Shown: positions 8,022 to 16,981 of the stretch, piece by piece
Layout of the letters: every line of letters begins with the position of its first letter
How positions within the stretch are numbered: the first letter of the stretch is position 1
DNA from: Aquimarina rhabdastrellae
GTDB lineage: Bacteria > Bacteroidota > Bacteroidia > Flavobacteriales > Flavobacteriaceae
DNA: 64,000 nt
Assembly (NCBI GenBank): GCA_947387485.1
Contig: CANDNT010000009.1
Location: forward strand, 62,001-126,000
Direction of reading: 5' to 3'
Translations under genes and position numbers: made by a program
The notes under the pieces: model-generated
What the model saw: the letters and a program-made list of their open reading frames with translations, nothing else
Told to the model about the DNA's origin: nothing
The model's database searches: none

Positions 8022-9097
8022 AATAGAGGGATTTTGACTATAAAGTGATTATCGGTTTGAGTAATAGTTACTTCGGCATTTTTATCTAAAATGCGATACC
8101 TTTTTATGATACTATCTAAACCTATTTTATGATTTTTTTGAACTAATATTTTAGGATTTAGATTGTTAGATACTTCTATCTGTGTATCGTTTGATTTAAT
8201 TGAAATTGATAGAGGAGTTTGAGTATCTACAATATTGTGTTTTACAGCATTCTCTATGAGTAACTGAAGCGTCATAGGAATAATACTTTTTTTTAGAGAT
8301 GTATTTTTAATAGAAATGTCTATCTGTAAACCTCCTTGAAATCTTGTATTCAAGATATCGATAAAACTTTGAATAAAAGAATACTCTTCAGCCAAGCTAA
8401 CGATATCTTTTTGATCTTGAAAAAGTACATATCTATATATATCAGATAATTTTTGAATAAACTCGACAGCTTTATTTTGATCAATTTGAGTAAGTGCTGT
8501 TAAAATATTAAGGCTGTTAAATAAAAAATGGGGGTTAATTTGATTTTTTAATTGAATGTATTTTAATATTAAGTTTTCTTGTTGAAGAGCTTCGAGATCT
8601 AGCTTTTTTTGTTTGCTAATCTTGTGTTGGTAATGAGTTTCTAAAATAGTGAGTGTAAAAACACCTGTGAGTAATGCCATTACAAAGGTATCACCAAAAA
8701 GGCTTATATGATTTTTTAAATTAAAATCTCCGTGATAGTTCTGAGTCATTAAAATGACACTACCCATTATGATAACCAGAAATGAAGTTATGATACCAAT
8801 ATAAATCAATTCAAGTAAAAACTTAAGGATCATTTTTTCAAAAAAATGTTTATTTAAAAATCTAACACCCCAATAAATAAGTATAATGTTTATAAGTAAT
8901 ACAGGAAGATTGAAAATAAAATCTTTTATTAAAATTTCATAAATATCACCATCATTTTCTAGAAGTAGTAACCTAAGATAAAGTATCAAAATAAAATAAA
9001 GAAAAACACCCACTATAGGAACTATCCAATTCTTTATTTTTTTTAGTAGAAAATGAAAATTAATATTCATTAGTTTTTGATTTATTCTAGCTATCAT
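8018..9097 (-). CDS. LytS/YehU-type sensor histidine kinase
   Basis: An inner-membrane kinase. About four to five transmembrane helices (residues 30-165 counted from the longest frame) are followed by a coiled linker and a His_kinase domain with the phospho-acceptor motif LKNQINPHFLFNSLNILTAL (His199). An ATP-binding domain contains LLIENAVKHNI. The longest frame begins with a TTG at 9124, but ATGs at 9097 and 9070 are better starts; I chose 9097. It overlaps the LytTR regulator gene by four nt. No extracytoplasmic sensor domain is visible, so the signal is probably membrane-embedded. Confidence 0.88.
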   Translation of the reverse strand: MIARINQKLMNINFHFLLKKIKNWIVPIVGVFLYFILILYLRLLLLENDGDIYEILIKDFIFNLPVLLINIILIYWGVRFLNKHFFEKMILKFLLELIYIGIITSFLVIIMGSVILMTQNYHGDFNLKNHISLFGDTFVMALLTGVFTLTILETHYQHKISKQKKLDLEALQQENLILKYIQLKNQINPHFLFNSLNILTALTQIDQNKAVEFIQKLSDIYRYVLFQDQKDIVSLAEEYSFIQSFIDILNTRFQGGLQIDISIKNTSLKKSIIPMTLQLLIENAVKHNIVDTQTPLSISIKSNDTQIEVSNNLNPKILVQKNHKIGLDSIIKRYRILDKNAEVTITQTDNHFIVKIPLL

Positions 9098-9298
9098 AAA
9101 ACTGCTCAGCAATGATAGATACAAAATTTTTATTAAAAAATAATTTCGATGTCTTAAAAGTTAACTTCACACATTTACTGAAATTGTTTAGTATAGAAAT
9201 AACTAAATATTAGCTCCTGAAATAAAAATAACAAGATTAAAGTAAGAATCTTCTTTGTATAAAAAGTTGATTAAATAATGAACTTAAGAATTAAATTG

Positions 9299-9324
9299 AT
9301 GAATTTTAGAATTTAAAGAATAAG
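9299..9324 (-). promoter_or_regulatory. Candidate shared regulatory element, copy 2
   Basis: Plus-strand ATGAATTTTAGAATTTAAAG followed by AATAAG, two differences from 7073-7098. It lies about 200 nt upstream of the kinase start. The shared position upstream of both kinase and receptor genes suggests co-regulation (inference). Confidence 0.35.
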
Positions 9325-9553
9325 TTTTAGTTCAAGAATAATCGTAATAGAAGGTATTATTAAGTGACTCTGTAAAGTATAAAAAAGTAGGAGTGTTTAA
9401 GTAAAGATTAAGTTTTATAATATGTAAAGTCTCATAAAATAGAGTTAAAGGTCTGTTAAATGAATTATTGTATTTATTATAGATTTTATTGTAATCTTCT
9501 GTATATCATAAGATTGTTTTTGTTTTGGTGAAAAAATATAATTGTGATATGTA

Positions 9554-9575
9554 TAACTTTGTGATATGGATCACG
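9554..9575 (+). promoter_or_regulatory. PLC-gene promoter box with CRP/FNR-like palindrome
   Basis: TAACTTTG (9554-9561) fits TAnnTTTG. It overlaps TGTGA-N6-TCAC (9560-9574), close to the CRP/FNR family consensus TGTGA-N6-TCACA. A regulator bound there would cover the transcription start. TTTTGG at 9523-9528 is a distant -33 candidate. Confidence 0.35.
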
Positions 9576-9632
9576 ATCTATTGTGTTTGAATTGAAGATC
9601 TTAGCCGTCCTTTTGATCAAACCTTCAATTAT

Positions 9633-11126
9633 ATGAAACAAATTACTCTTTTATTTTTAATGGGCTTACTATTTAATCAGGCTATCGGTCAACGCACAGC
9701 TGATTTAAATAAAAATAGGCGATATGATGAAATTTCTTGGCTAGTAAATCACAATGCATTTCAAAATCCAGAAATCAATGCAACAGATTTAGGACCAGGA
9801 GGAAAAAACCAACAACATGATATTCGCACACAGTTGAATAATGGAGTGAGAAGTTTTATGATTGACTTACAATATGGTAGAGTTACAAATCTTTTTAAAG
9901 GAAAATTTTTACGATTAGGACATGGGCCAGGTGGATATTTTCATTGGATGGAAATGTGCGATTTTCTTAAATATGTTAAAGATTTTCTAGATGCAAACCG
10001 CAATGAAATCATCACATTACACATGCAAATAGATGGAGGTGTTACAACCAATCATATAAAAGACGCGTTTAAAGGTAAAGGTAATAGATGTAATTCTAGA
10101 GCAGATATTGATCATTATTTATATACACAAACTAGTCCTAATCAATTATGGCCTAGACTTAATGAGATGATAGCTAGTAATAAACGATTAGTAGTATTAT
10201 CTGAGCGAAATTTTGGTTCAAGTGCACCTTCATGGTTACATTATGAGTTTAGCTACACAAGACAAAATGATTTTTCTGCAAGTCAAGTAAATGATTTAAA
10301 ACAGACACATCGCTATTTAATTAATGGTAATCCTGGAAGAGGAGATACAAGATCATCTTTATTAACGATTAATAATTTTGCAACAGATGCTCCTTTAGGA
10401 TATGGAGATGGTAATAAGAGTGCCCATGCAAACGGATATAGTTTAATGCATGAAAAACTAAGAGAAAGTTGGTTTTCTTTTTCAAAAAGACCATCAATGG
10501 CAGTAGATTTTTATGAAAGAAACAATTTTTCTTCAATGAGTGTAATGAAAGATGCAAACAGATGGAATGAAGTGAGAGGAAGATTTAAATTTTCAAACGG
10601 AGCTAATTTTACTGGATTTGTATTTACAAATAGTAATTTTAATGGTGAAAATCCTTGGAATATTAGAGGAGCAAAAACACAAGCAAGATTACATTATTCA
10701 TTTCCTGCAAGATTAGGAGAATCTAGAGTAATTACTTTTTCTCATCCAAACTATAATTTTTCTCCTTCTCAAATTAATTTAGCAGCATATGATGGAAATC
10801 AGAAATTGACATTTACTAGAGATATTATAGTAACTCCTAAGACAACAAAATCAGCGACGACTTCTTATGAGATTTCTAATAAAGGAGAAGATGAAATAAG
10901 AATCTATCGTAAAGCAATTAATAATTTTGAAATTACAATGTCTGGAAAACCTATTAATAATGGAGAAATTGACATTTATGATATTAACAGTAAGCTCATT
11001 GGTACAGTGAGGGTAAACCCAAGTACAAACGAAACTTCAATGCGTATCTCGGTTCCTAGTAGAGGAATATATTTTGTAAAAGGACAACTCAATGGTAAAC
11101 CTTTTACTAAGAAGATACAAAATTGA
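9633..11126 (+). CDS. Secreted PI-PLC X-domain-like phosphodiesterase, T9SS cargo
   Basis: A 497-residue secreted protein with a signal peptide (1-20, ending IGQ). The catalytic region resembles phosphatidylinositol-specific phospholipase C: first His in WLVNHNAFQ (H40), acidic DLQYG (D78) and second His in LRLGHGPGG (H97), the usual general base/acid pair. A middle domain (about 300-400) is unassigned. The last 80 residues form a type A T9SS sorting domain (EIDIYDINSKLIGTVRVNPS and SRGIYFVKGQLNGKPFTKKI). It is expected at the cell surface or in the medium, cleaving phosphodiester bonds of phosphoinositide-like or related substrates; true specificity is unknown. Confidence 0.82.
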   Translation: MKQITLLFLMGLLFNQAIGQRTADLNKNRRYDEISWLVNHNAFQNPEINATDLGPGGKNQQHDIRTQLNNGVRSFMIDLQYGRVTNLFKGKFLRLGHGPGGYFHWMEMCDFLKYVKDFLDANRNEIITLHMQIDGGVTTNHIKDAFKGKGNRCNSRADIDHYLYTQTSPNQLWPRLNEMIASNKRLVVLSERNFGSSAPSWLHYEFSYTRQNDFSASQVNDLKQTHRYLINGNPGRGDTRSSLLTINNFATDAPLGYGDGNKSAHANGYSLMHEKLRESWFSFSKRPSMAVDFYERNNFSSMSVMKDANRWNEVRGRFKFSNGANFTGFVFTNSNFNGENPWNIRGAKTQARLHYSFPARLGESRVITFSHPNYNFSPSQINLAAYDGNQKLTFTRDIIVTPKTTKSATTSYEISNKGEDEIRIYRKAINNFEITMSGKPINNGEIDIYDINSKLIGTVRVNPSTNETSMRISVPSRGIYFVKGQLNGKPFTKKIQN

Positions 11127-11147
11127 CTATAACCCCCATTAAAGATA

Positions 11148-11188
11148 AAGCTCGATGATATTTTAGTCATCGAGCTTTACTGTTTTTT
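11148..11188 (+). terminator. Intrinsic terminator of the PLC gene
   Basis: AAAGCTCGATGA (11148-11159) pairs with TCATCGAGCTTT (11167-11178), followed by ACTGTTTTTT. It lies 22 nt past the stop and also near the end of the convergent DUF2141 gene. Confidence 0.8.
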
Positions 11189-11198
11189 AATACTAACA

Positions 11199-11627
11199 TT
11201 ACATTCTAATAGTTAAGGCTAAATCTTCTTTGGCTACGACAAATTTGGCATCTTCCCATACAGGAGGACCATAACTCATATTATTATTAGATACGCCATA
11301 ACTTTCTTTAGGCATACCATTAGGCTCAAAATCCATACGTTTGTTTCCGTTTGCATCATAAAAACAAGAGATTGCGTATTCACCTTGAGGAATATCTTTG
11401 AATATTACAGTAGCAATACCATCTTTAATAATGCTACTTTCAGCTTTTATAGGACCAGCTTTCATAAAAGTATCTTGAGTGTAAAGACCAAAAAAGACAT
11501 CTCCATTACTACCAGGAACATTAGGAACAGTTACTGTAATTTTAATTCCTTGTGTTGTAGTAGTTTTTTGAGCATGTGTAAAAAAACTGATAAAAAATGA
11601 AACGAGAAGGAAAGCAATAGTTTTCAT
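11199..11627 (-). CDS. DUF2141 periplasmic protein
   Basis: A 142-residue exported protein. A signal peptide (1-19, ending THAQ) precedes a single beta-rich DUF2141 domain with the typical segments GDVFFGLYTQDTFM, FKDIPQGEYAISCFYDANGN and FEPNGMPKESYGVSNN. The DANGN..MDF region looks like a calcium-type loop. Function is unknown for the family. It is monocistronic and convergent with the PLC gene. Confidence 0.9.
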   Translation of the reverse strand: MKTIAFLLVSFFISFFTHAQKTTTTQGIKITVTVPNVPGSNGDVFFGLYTQDTFMKAGPIKAESSIIKDGIATVIFKDIPQGEYAISCFYDANGNKRMDFEPNGMPKESYGVSNNNMSYGPPVWEDAKFVVAKEDLALTIRM

Positions 11628-11742
11628 AAGTGGATGATTTTATAGTTTGTTTTATATTTCAAATGTCTATAAAACAGCTGATGAACTATAAAAAGGAATA
11701 CCCAATTGTAAAAACTAATGGATGAAATGTAAGATATAGTTC

Positions 11743-13077
11743 TTATAATAATCCTCGAGCTTTAATTTCTAAATATTTATTGATAGTATTTACTGTTAAA
11801 TCTTCTGGACTGGTAAGAATAGTTTGTATACCGTGTTTTTGTAAAGTAGTAGCCATTACTTTTTTATCATAGGCAAATTGTTGCGCTATAGTTTGATCAT
11901 AAATAGTTTCTAGATTTTCTGCTTTAGTATTAATTAGAGCATGTAATTCTGTATTTTCAAAAAAGATAACAACCAAAAGATGTTTTTTTGCTAATGCCTG
12001 TAGGTATGGTAATTGTCTTTTTAAAGCAGAGATATGTTCAAAGTTGGTAAAAAGTAATAATAAACTTCGCTGTGTGATTTGTCTTTTTGTATGAGCATAT
12101 AGCATCCCAAAATCAGCATCCAAAAAATTAGTTTTGATATTGTATAAAGTTTCAGAAATAGTATGGATATGCGTTTTTTTTCCGCTTGACGGCAAAAAGT
12201 TTTGTATTGTATTAGAAAAAGTAAGCATACCTACTTTGTCATGTTTTTTTAGAGCAATATTAGAAAATGCTAGTGTACTGTTGATCGCATAATCTAATAA
12301 ACTTAACTCTTTAAAGGGCATTTTCATAACTCTACTAGCGTCAATTATAGCATAGATGGGCTGTGATTTTTCATCTTGATATTGATTAACCATTAGATTA
12401 CCATGCTTTGCAGTAGCTTTCCAGTTTACAGTTCTTATATCATCACCTTGTACATACTCTTTAATTTGTTCGAACTCCATGGTATGTCCGATTCGGCGTA
12501 TTTTTTTTAATCCAAATTGAGTTAAACGATTGTCAATAGCAAGAAAATCATATTTTTTCATTTGAATAAAAGATGGATACACCTTAACCATTGCAGCTTT
12601 ATCAAAACTGTAGCGACGTTTTATCAATCCTATTTTTGACGAAGCATAGATATGTAAACTACCAAAATGATATTCACCACGAGAAACTGGACGTAGTAAA
12701 TATTCAAAGTCAAAAGCTTGTTGTGGAGATAGTATACATTTTTTTAGAAAATCTCTTTTTTGAAACTGAATAGGAATCTCATCAATGATCTCTGCGTATA
12801 TCATAAAATTATACGCATTATAGATGCGTATAGGTATAGCATTTTCATCACTATTAGAAAACTTATCAGGTAATAACCGATTTGCTTTTATTCCATTTTT
12901 TGCATTATATATAATGATGAGTTCAAATAAGGTGATTAAGCCTAGTGCTAATAGAGCTAACCATGCAACAATATATAATGGTCTAATCCAGTTTGAAAAT
13001 AAAAAACAAACAGAGATAATGGATAAGGCGTAAAAGAATCGACTGCCTAGATATAGAGATTTGATGAATTGTATCAA
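11743..13077 (-). CDS. DUF58 domain protein with vWA-like fold
   Basis: A 444-residue protein with two N-terminal membrane helices (about residues 13-55) and a cytoplasmic DUF58/von Willebrand A-like region. The DUF58 signature EYVQGDDIRTVNWKATAKHG is followed by a MIDAS-like IDASRVM. It is the last gene of the SpoIIM-DUF4129-DUF4350-MoxR cluster and starts two nt after the moxR stop. The start codon is TTG: FIKSLYLGSRFFYA immediately after it is the usual N-terminus and no in-frame ATG is nearby. DUF58 proteins work with MoxR ATPases, perhaps as chaperone partners for membrane or secreted complexes (family knowledge; exact target unknown). Confidence 0.88.
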   Translation of the reverse strand: MIQFIKSLYLGSRFFYALSIISVCFLFSNWIRPLYIVAWLALLALGLITLFELIIIYNAKNGIKANRLLPDKFSNSDENAIPIRIYNAYNFMIYAEIIDEIPIQFQKRDFLKKCILSPQQAFDFEYLLRPVSRGEYHFGSLHIYASSKIGLIKRRYSFDKAAMVKVYPSFIQMKKYDFLAIDNRLTQFGLKKIRRIGHTMEFEQIKEYVQGDDIRTVNWKATAKHGNLMVNQYQDEKSQPIYAIIDASRVMKMPFKELSLLDYAINSTLAFSNIALKKHDKVGMLTFSNTIQNFLPSSGKKTHIHTISETLYNIKTNFLDADFGMLYAHTKRQITQRSLLLLFTNFEHISALKRQLPYLQALAKKHLLVVIFFENTELHALINTKAENLETIYDQTIAQQFAYDKKVMATTLQKHGIQTILTSPEDLTVNTINKYLEIKARGLL

Positions 13078-13079
13078 AA

Positions 13080-14096
13080 TTAACGTGGGATTTCTACTGA
13101 TTGTAAAATCATATCAATAACATTTTCTGTAGTCAGACCTTCCATTTCTCGCTCTGGAGTAAGTATAACACGGTGACGTAAAACAGGGAATACTGCTTTT
13201 TTGATATCTTCTGGAATTACAAAATCACGTCCTTGTATCGCAGCAAAAGCTTTTGAAGCATTCATAATAGCAATAGAAGCTCTAGGAGATCCACCTAAAT
13301 ATAAATGAGGATGTGTACGTGTTTTGGTTACAATTTCGGCTATATAAGCAAGAATCTTTTTCTCTATAATGACTTCTTGAGTTTTAACTTTATATTCCAA
13401 AAGTTTTTCTGGAGTCAATACCGTCTCTATTAACTCTTGAGGAGTTTTGGATTTGCGATCATGATGTGTTTCAAGAATGGAGATCTCTTCTTCAAAAGAT
13501 GGATAACCCACATTGATTTTAAATAAAAAACGATCTAATTGAGCTTCTGGCAAAGCATAAGTTCCTTCTTGTTCTACTGGATTTTGAGTAGCCAATACCA
13601 TAAAAGGAGGTTGCATTTCATAACGAATACCATCGATAGTTACTTGACGTTCTTCCATTACTTCAAAAAGCGCAGCTTGCGTTTTGGCAGGAGCACGGTT
13701 GATTTCGTCAATCAATACCATATTAGAAAAAATAGGCCCTTTTTTAAACTCAAATTCGCTAGATTTCATATTTAATACAGAAGTACCTAATACATCACTT
13801 GGCATTAAATCTGGAGTAAATTGAATTCTATTAAAATGGGTTTGTAAAGTTTTGGCAAAGAGTTTTGCTGTAACTGTTTTTGCTATTCCTGGTACTCCTT
13901 CAATTAATACATGTCCATTTGATAATAATGCAACAATTAGTAATTCAACAAACTCTTGTTGTCCTACAATAACCTTGGCCAACTCGGCTTTAAGGTTAGT
14001 AACTGCTTGATGTAACTCTGTTAAGTCGATACGATTTTCAAAATTAATCGAATCATTTGTAGAGGTATCTGTATGTTGTATTTCTTCGTTTTCCAT
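13080..14096 (-). CDS. MoxR family AAA+ ATPase
   Basis: A 338-residue AAA+ ATPase. Walker A is GVPGIAKT (67-74), Walker B is MVLIDE (126-131) followed by INRAPAKTQAALFEVMEERQ, and sensor 1 is ATQNP. The C-terminal lid domain contains the usual LGGSPRAS. The first 25 residues are a polar extension. It acts in the cytoplasm with the DUF58 partner encoded two nt downstream, presumably remodelling a protein complex at the membrane. Its gene lies within an operon of DUF4350, DUF4129 and SpoIIM genes. Confidence 0.95.
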   Translation of the reverse strand: MENEEIQHTDTSTNDSINFENRIDLTELHQAVTNLKAELAKVIVGQQEFVELLIVALLSNGHVLIEGVPGIAKTVTAKLFAKTLQTHFNRIQFTPDLMPSDVLGTSVLNMKSSEFEFKKGPIFSNMVLIDEINRAPAKTQAALFEVMEERQVTIDGIRYEMQPPFMVLATQNPVEQEGTYALPEAQLDRFLFKINVGYPSFEEEISILETHHDRKSKTPQELIETVLTPEKLLEYKVKTQEVIIEKKILAYIAEIVTKTRTHPHLYLGGSPRASIAIMNASKAFAAIQGRDFVIPEDIKKAVFPVLRHRVILTPEREMEGLTTENVIDMILQSVEIPR

Positions 14097-14125
14097 ATAT
14101 GATGTTCTTTAAAAGATGCTGTTCT

Positions 14126-15346
14126 TTAGTGGTCAATATGTTTAAAAGTAGTAATTAAATCATAGAGATGAGATAATTCTTCTTTAGTTACTTGCGGTTG
14201 TTTTTGTAAGGTATTAAATACTTTAAATAATGTAGTAGTATCTTCGATTGTATTATTACTACGTGTAGCGATTTTTGCTATGGTTTCTTCATCAATCGTT
14301 TCTGTACTAACTCGCAATACTGTACGAACATAGTCTAGAAATAATAAATATTGTTTTTTTACAATTTCTTTATGCTGTTGCCTTTCATAATACATAGCAC
14401 TGATAGTGCGAGTAAAAGCTAATGTTTGATTTTTTAAAGGAGTAATGATAGGTATACTACGTTGTTTACGCTTTCCTTCAAAAAAAATGAATAGTAATGT
14501 GCCAATTAAAAGGATGTAATAAGCCCATTTTAAATAGCGATTATTCATAAATAAATACAAGGCAGAATAAAATGTTTTACCTGATTTATAATAATTGTCC
14601 CAATACACCGATTGAGAAACATCGATATAAGCTAATACATTTTGTGTATAAGTATTATGCTGATCTGTAAGCATAAAATAATTACCAAAAGCTTCAGGAA
14701 ATGTATGTAATAAAATTTTTCCTTGCCCAAAGGATTGCTTGATATAGTTAGGATGAGTATTAGTATCTTGTAATTCTTTTTCGCGTAAAGCTACTTCACC
14801 CAAAATTACTGTTTGAGTAGTATCAATTACATTAAAATAAGGATTACTAATATCTCTATCATAAGCATAAAAGATATCTGAAGCCAAATAGGTATTTACA
14901 AGCCGTACTTTGGGTTGTGTGTTAATAGCATTATACGCCAATAAATGCTCAGTCTCTAGGTGTAAAGTATCTAATAAATTCTCGCTTATATTTTTTGCAG
15001 AAATAAATAAAGTATTTCCTTGATCGACCCAATCTAATAGCTTGTGTAATTCACTATCATGAAAACTTACCTGGTTATTAATGAATAGGTAAGTGCCATT
15101 TATATTATTTTGATCCTTCTTGTTTAAAAATTCAAAAGGAGGTTGGTTTACATCGTCTAAAATAGTTGTAGTATAAGTATCTTTTAATAATGTATAACTT
15201 ACATAAGTACCTAGCGGAATTTTATCAGTTTTTGCATAACTAGGAAACCAATTGATTTTATCAGGCTCTGCAGCTTCTAGATACGTGAGCAAAGCTAATA
15301 AAGCAATTAGTGAGAAAATGAGTATTTTATGCGATTTTGAAAACAA
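14126..15346 (-). CDS. DUF4350 membrane protein of the MoxR cluster
   Basis: A 406-residue protein with an N-terminal membrane helix (about 8-24), an extracytoplasmic domain (to about 270, with LLDWVDQGNTLFISAKNISE, resembling the glutamine-amidotransferase-like DUF4350 fold), a second helix (272-291) and a cytoplasmic helical tail (RTISAMYYERQQHKEIVKKQ). The start is TTG at 15346, two nt after the DUF4129 stop; no nearby ATG gives the membrane helix. Its place between DUF4129 and MoxR is the standard order. Function is unknown; it is probably a membrane subunit of the MoxR-DUF58 system. Confidence 0.85.
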   Translation of the reverse strand: MFSKSHKILIFSLIALLALLTYLEAAEPDKINWFPSYAKTDKIPLGTYVSYTLLKDTYTTTILDDVNQPPFEFLNKKDQNNINGTYLFINNQVSFHDSELHKLLDWVDQGNTLFISAKNISENLLDTLHLETEHLLAYNAINTQPKVRLVNTYLASDIFYAYDRDISNPYFNVIDTTQTVILGEVALREKELQDTNTHPNYIKQSFGQGKILLHTFPEAFGNYFMLTDQHNTYTQNVLAYIDVSQSVYWDNYYKSGKTFYSALYLFMNNRYLKWAYYILLIGTLLFIFFEGKRKQRSIPIITPLKNQTLAFTRTISAMYYERQQHKEIVKKQYLLFLDYVRTVLRVSTETIDEETIAKIATRSNNTIEDTTTLFKVFNTLQKQPQVTKEELSHLYDLITTFKHIDH

Positions 15347-15348
15347 GT

Positions 15349-16095
15349 CTATGAATGGATTAAATGATGAATAGCCTTAAATTCTTTTTCAGCTTTTAAA
15401 TATATGGTTTGATCGATATCAAAACTACCATACCAAATAAAATCATACAGATTTGTGATGGTAGTGAATTGTGTTTTTAATTGTTGATTCGGAATTTCAT
15501 CATAGTATTCATGATTAGTTTTTTGAGCTTCCCAATGAATCAATTCTTGATCTGTAAGTGATTTTAATACTTTTAAATAGTAATACCTAATCGCTAATCG
15601 GTAATTTGCTTGTTGAATAGCTTTGGAAATCAGTGTATCAATATCTTGATTTTGAATAATGTCTTCTTCTTCTGTAAGTATGACTTCTGGAATGCTATGT
15701 TTTTCCATAAGCATTTCTTTAGGACTAACCTTCATAAATAGCCACACGATAAGAGTCAAAACTCCAACAAGAATCAAATACGGCAAGAAACCTATTAAGG
15801 CACCTAAGAAACCGCCAATTTCGTCTACACCAAAAAGTGATTTTATAAAGTCACGCCATAATTGATTAACCCATTTTTTTAAACGTGTCCACCAATTTTC
15901 GGTTTGAGGAGTTTCTACATAATTAAAATCTTCATCAGTTTTAAAGTCTTCTAATTTTTGTAAGTCAAAATTAGGAGGGGTTAAATTAGTATCAAGATCA
16001 TATTGAAGTTCTTGATTAACAATAGGAATACTATCTTGAGCATTACTATTCAAAAAGCCTATTATAAAACAACAAAAGAAAAGTAGTATCCTCAA
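15349..16095 (-). CDS. DUF4129 domain membrane protein
   Basis: A 248-residue protein. A signal sequence (1-19, ending NSNAQ) is followed by a short periplasmic part, one central membrane helix (about 94-118) and a cytoplasmic DUF4129 domain (about 150-235, with YRLAIRYYYLKVLKSLTDQ and NLYDFIWYGSF). The domain has a TPR-like helical nature. The start codon is TTG: the signal peptide MRILLFFCCF begins exactly there. It is spaced four nt from the preceding gene and two nt from DUF4350, so tight translational coupling is likely. Confidence 0.88.
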   Translation of the reverse strand: MRILLFFCCFIIGFLNSNAQDSIPIVNQELQYDLDTNLTPPNFDLQKLEDFKTDEDFNYVETPQTENWWTRLKKWVNQLWRDFIKSLFGVDEIGGFLGALIGFLPYLILVGVLTLIVWLFMKVSPKEMLMEKHSIPEVILTEEEDIIQNQDIDTLISKAIQQANYRLAIRYYYLKVLKSLTDQELIHWEAQKTNHEYYDEIPNQQLKTQFTTITNLYDFIWYGSFDIDQTIYLKAEKEFKAIHHLIHS

Positions 16096-16099
16096 ACTA

Positions 16100-16981
16100 T
16101 TATTCGTTTTTACCTAAAGAATCAATTTGCTCAAAAGCACCTGTGAAATTCTTTAATTCATTTAAATTAAAATAAATAAAAGCTGTCGATACTGCTGTAA
16201 TAATGTATAAAATATATTGAATAGCAGAGGAGATAGTAGTCAATGTAACAAATACCCAATCAAATGCTACTGTAGGATCAGATAAAGAACCAGCAGAAGC
16301 AGAACTTACGGTTTTTACCATTGCATAAATAATTGCAGGAACAGAAAAAACACCACCAATGATACTAATCAATATAGCAATTACAAATAAGGTAGCAAAT
16401 GTTGTCCACCATTCACCTTTTACCAATTTAAAACTGTATTCAATACATTCACCAATACTTTTATTTTCAAATACCATAATAGCAAAAACTAAACTAAGTG
16501 GTACATAAAGATAAAACCCTGGAATTACACAAAATAAGAATCCTAAGAAAACTAAAAAGCCAGAAGATAATGATAACCCTATAAGACTACCTGTTTTATC
16601 TCGAGTTTGTTGTATTACATAATCTAAATCAACTACACCTTGGTTCTCTGTATATGATTTGATATAAAATAAGGTTGTACCAAAAAGTTGAGCATAAAAG
16701 ACAAGTAAAGCTAAAAGCATAATCACTAAAGAAATAAGCATAGTAATTATAGCTGCTTCACTAGCATCTTGCATACCTACAAATACATTTCCTCCAGTAA
16801 TATTTAAAGAGGTATGGTTATAATATGCTGTAGTAGCTAGCATAATAATAAAGGCTACACCACTTGTTTTAACTAAAAGAGAAAAAATAGGTTTAAAATT
16901 TTGACGCAAAAAGGCAAAAGTGTCATTAAAGACATCACCCAAATCACGTTTTCGTTTAAAATTAATGTAGTTTGTATTCAT
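16100..16981 (-). CDS. Polytopic membrane protein of the MoxR cluster
   Basis: A 293-residue inner-membrane protein with about six hydrophobic helices (roughly residues 35-55, 78-105, 133-160, 160-172, 192-222, 245-272). N-terminal FKRKRDLGDVFNDTFAFLRQ resembles the start of the glycerophosphodiester phosphodiesterase membrane-domain/DUF975-like proteins found in Bacteroidota MoxR clusters. No catalytic residues are visible. It overlaps the SpoIIM stop by four nt (ATGA) and precedes DUF4129 by four nt, so it is an integral part of the operon. Function unknown. Confidence 0.78.
   Translation of the reverse strand: MNTNYINFKRKRDLGDVFNDTFAFLRQNFKPIFSLLVKTSGVAFIIMLATTAYYNHTSLNITGGNVFVGMQDASEAAIITMLISLVIMLLALLVFYAQLFGTTLFYIKSYTENQGVVDLDYVIQQTRDKTGSLIGLSLSSGFLVFLGFLFCVIPGFYLYVPLSLVFAIMVFENKSIGECIEYSFKLVKGEWWTTFATLFVIAILISIIGGVFSVPAIIYAMVKTVSSASAGSLSDPTVAFDWVFVTLTTISSAIQYILYIITAVSTAFIYFNLNELKNFTGAFEQIDSLGKNE

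Larger units (their letters stand above)
9098..9632. other. Divergent regulatory region between kinase and PLC genes
   Basis: About 535 nt without a gene. It holds the second copy of the shared 26-base element (9299-9324), a TAACTTTG promoter box (9554-9561) and a CRP-like palindrome (9560-9575) for the PLC gene. Confidence 0.6.

Noticed and set aside
4507..9097. LytTR-TonB receptor locus as a SusCD polysaccharide utilisation system
   Set aside because: No SusD-like lipoprotein, glycoside hydrolase, or anti-sigma/ECF pair is present; the receptor lacks SusC-type length and partners.
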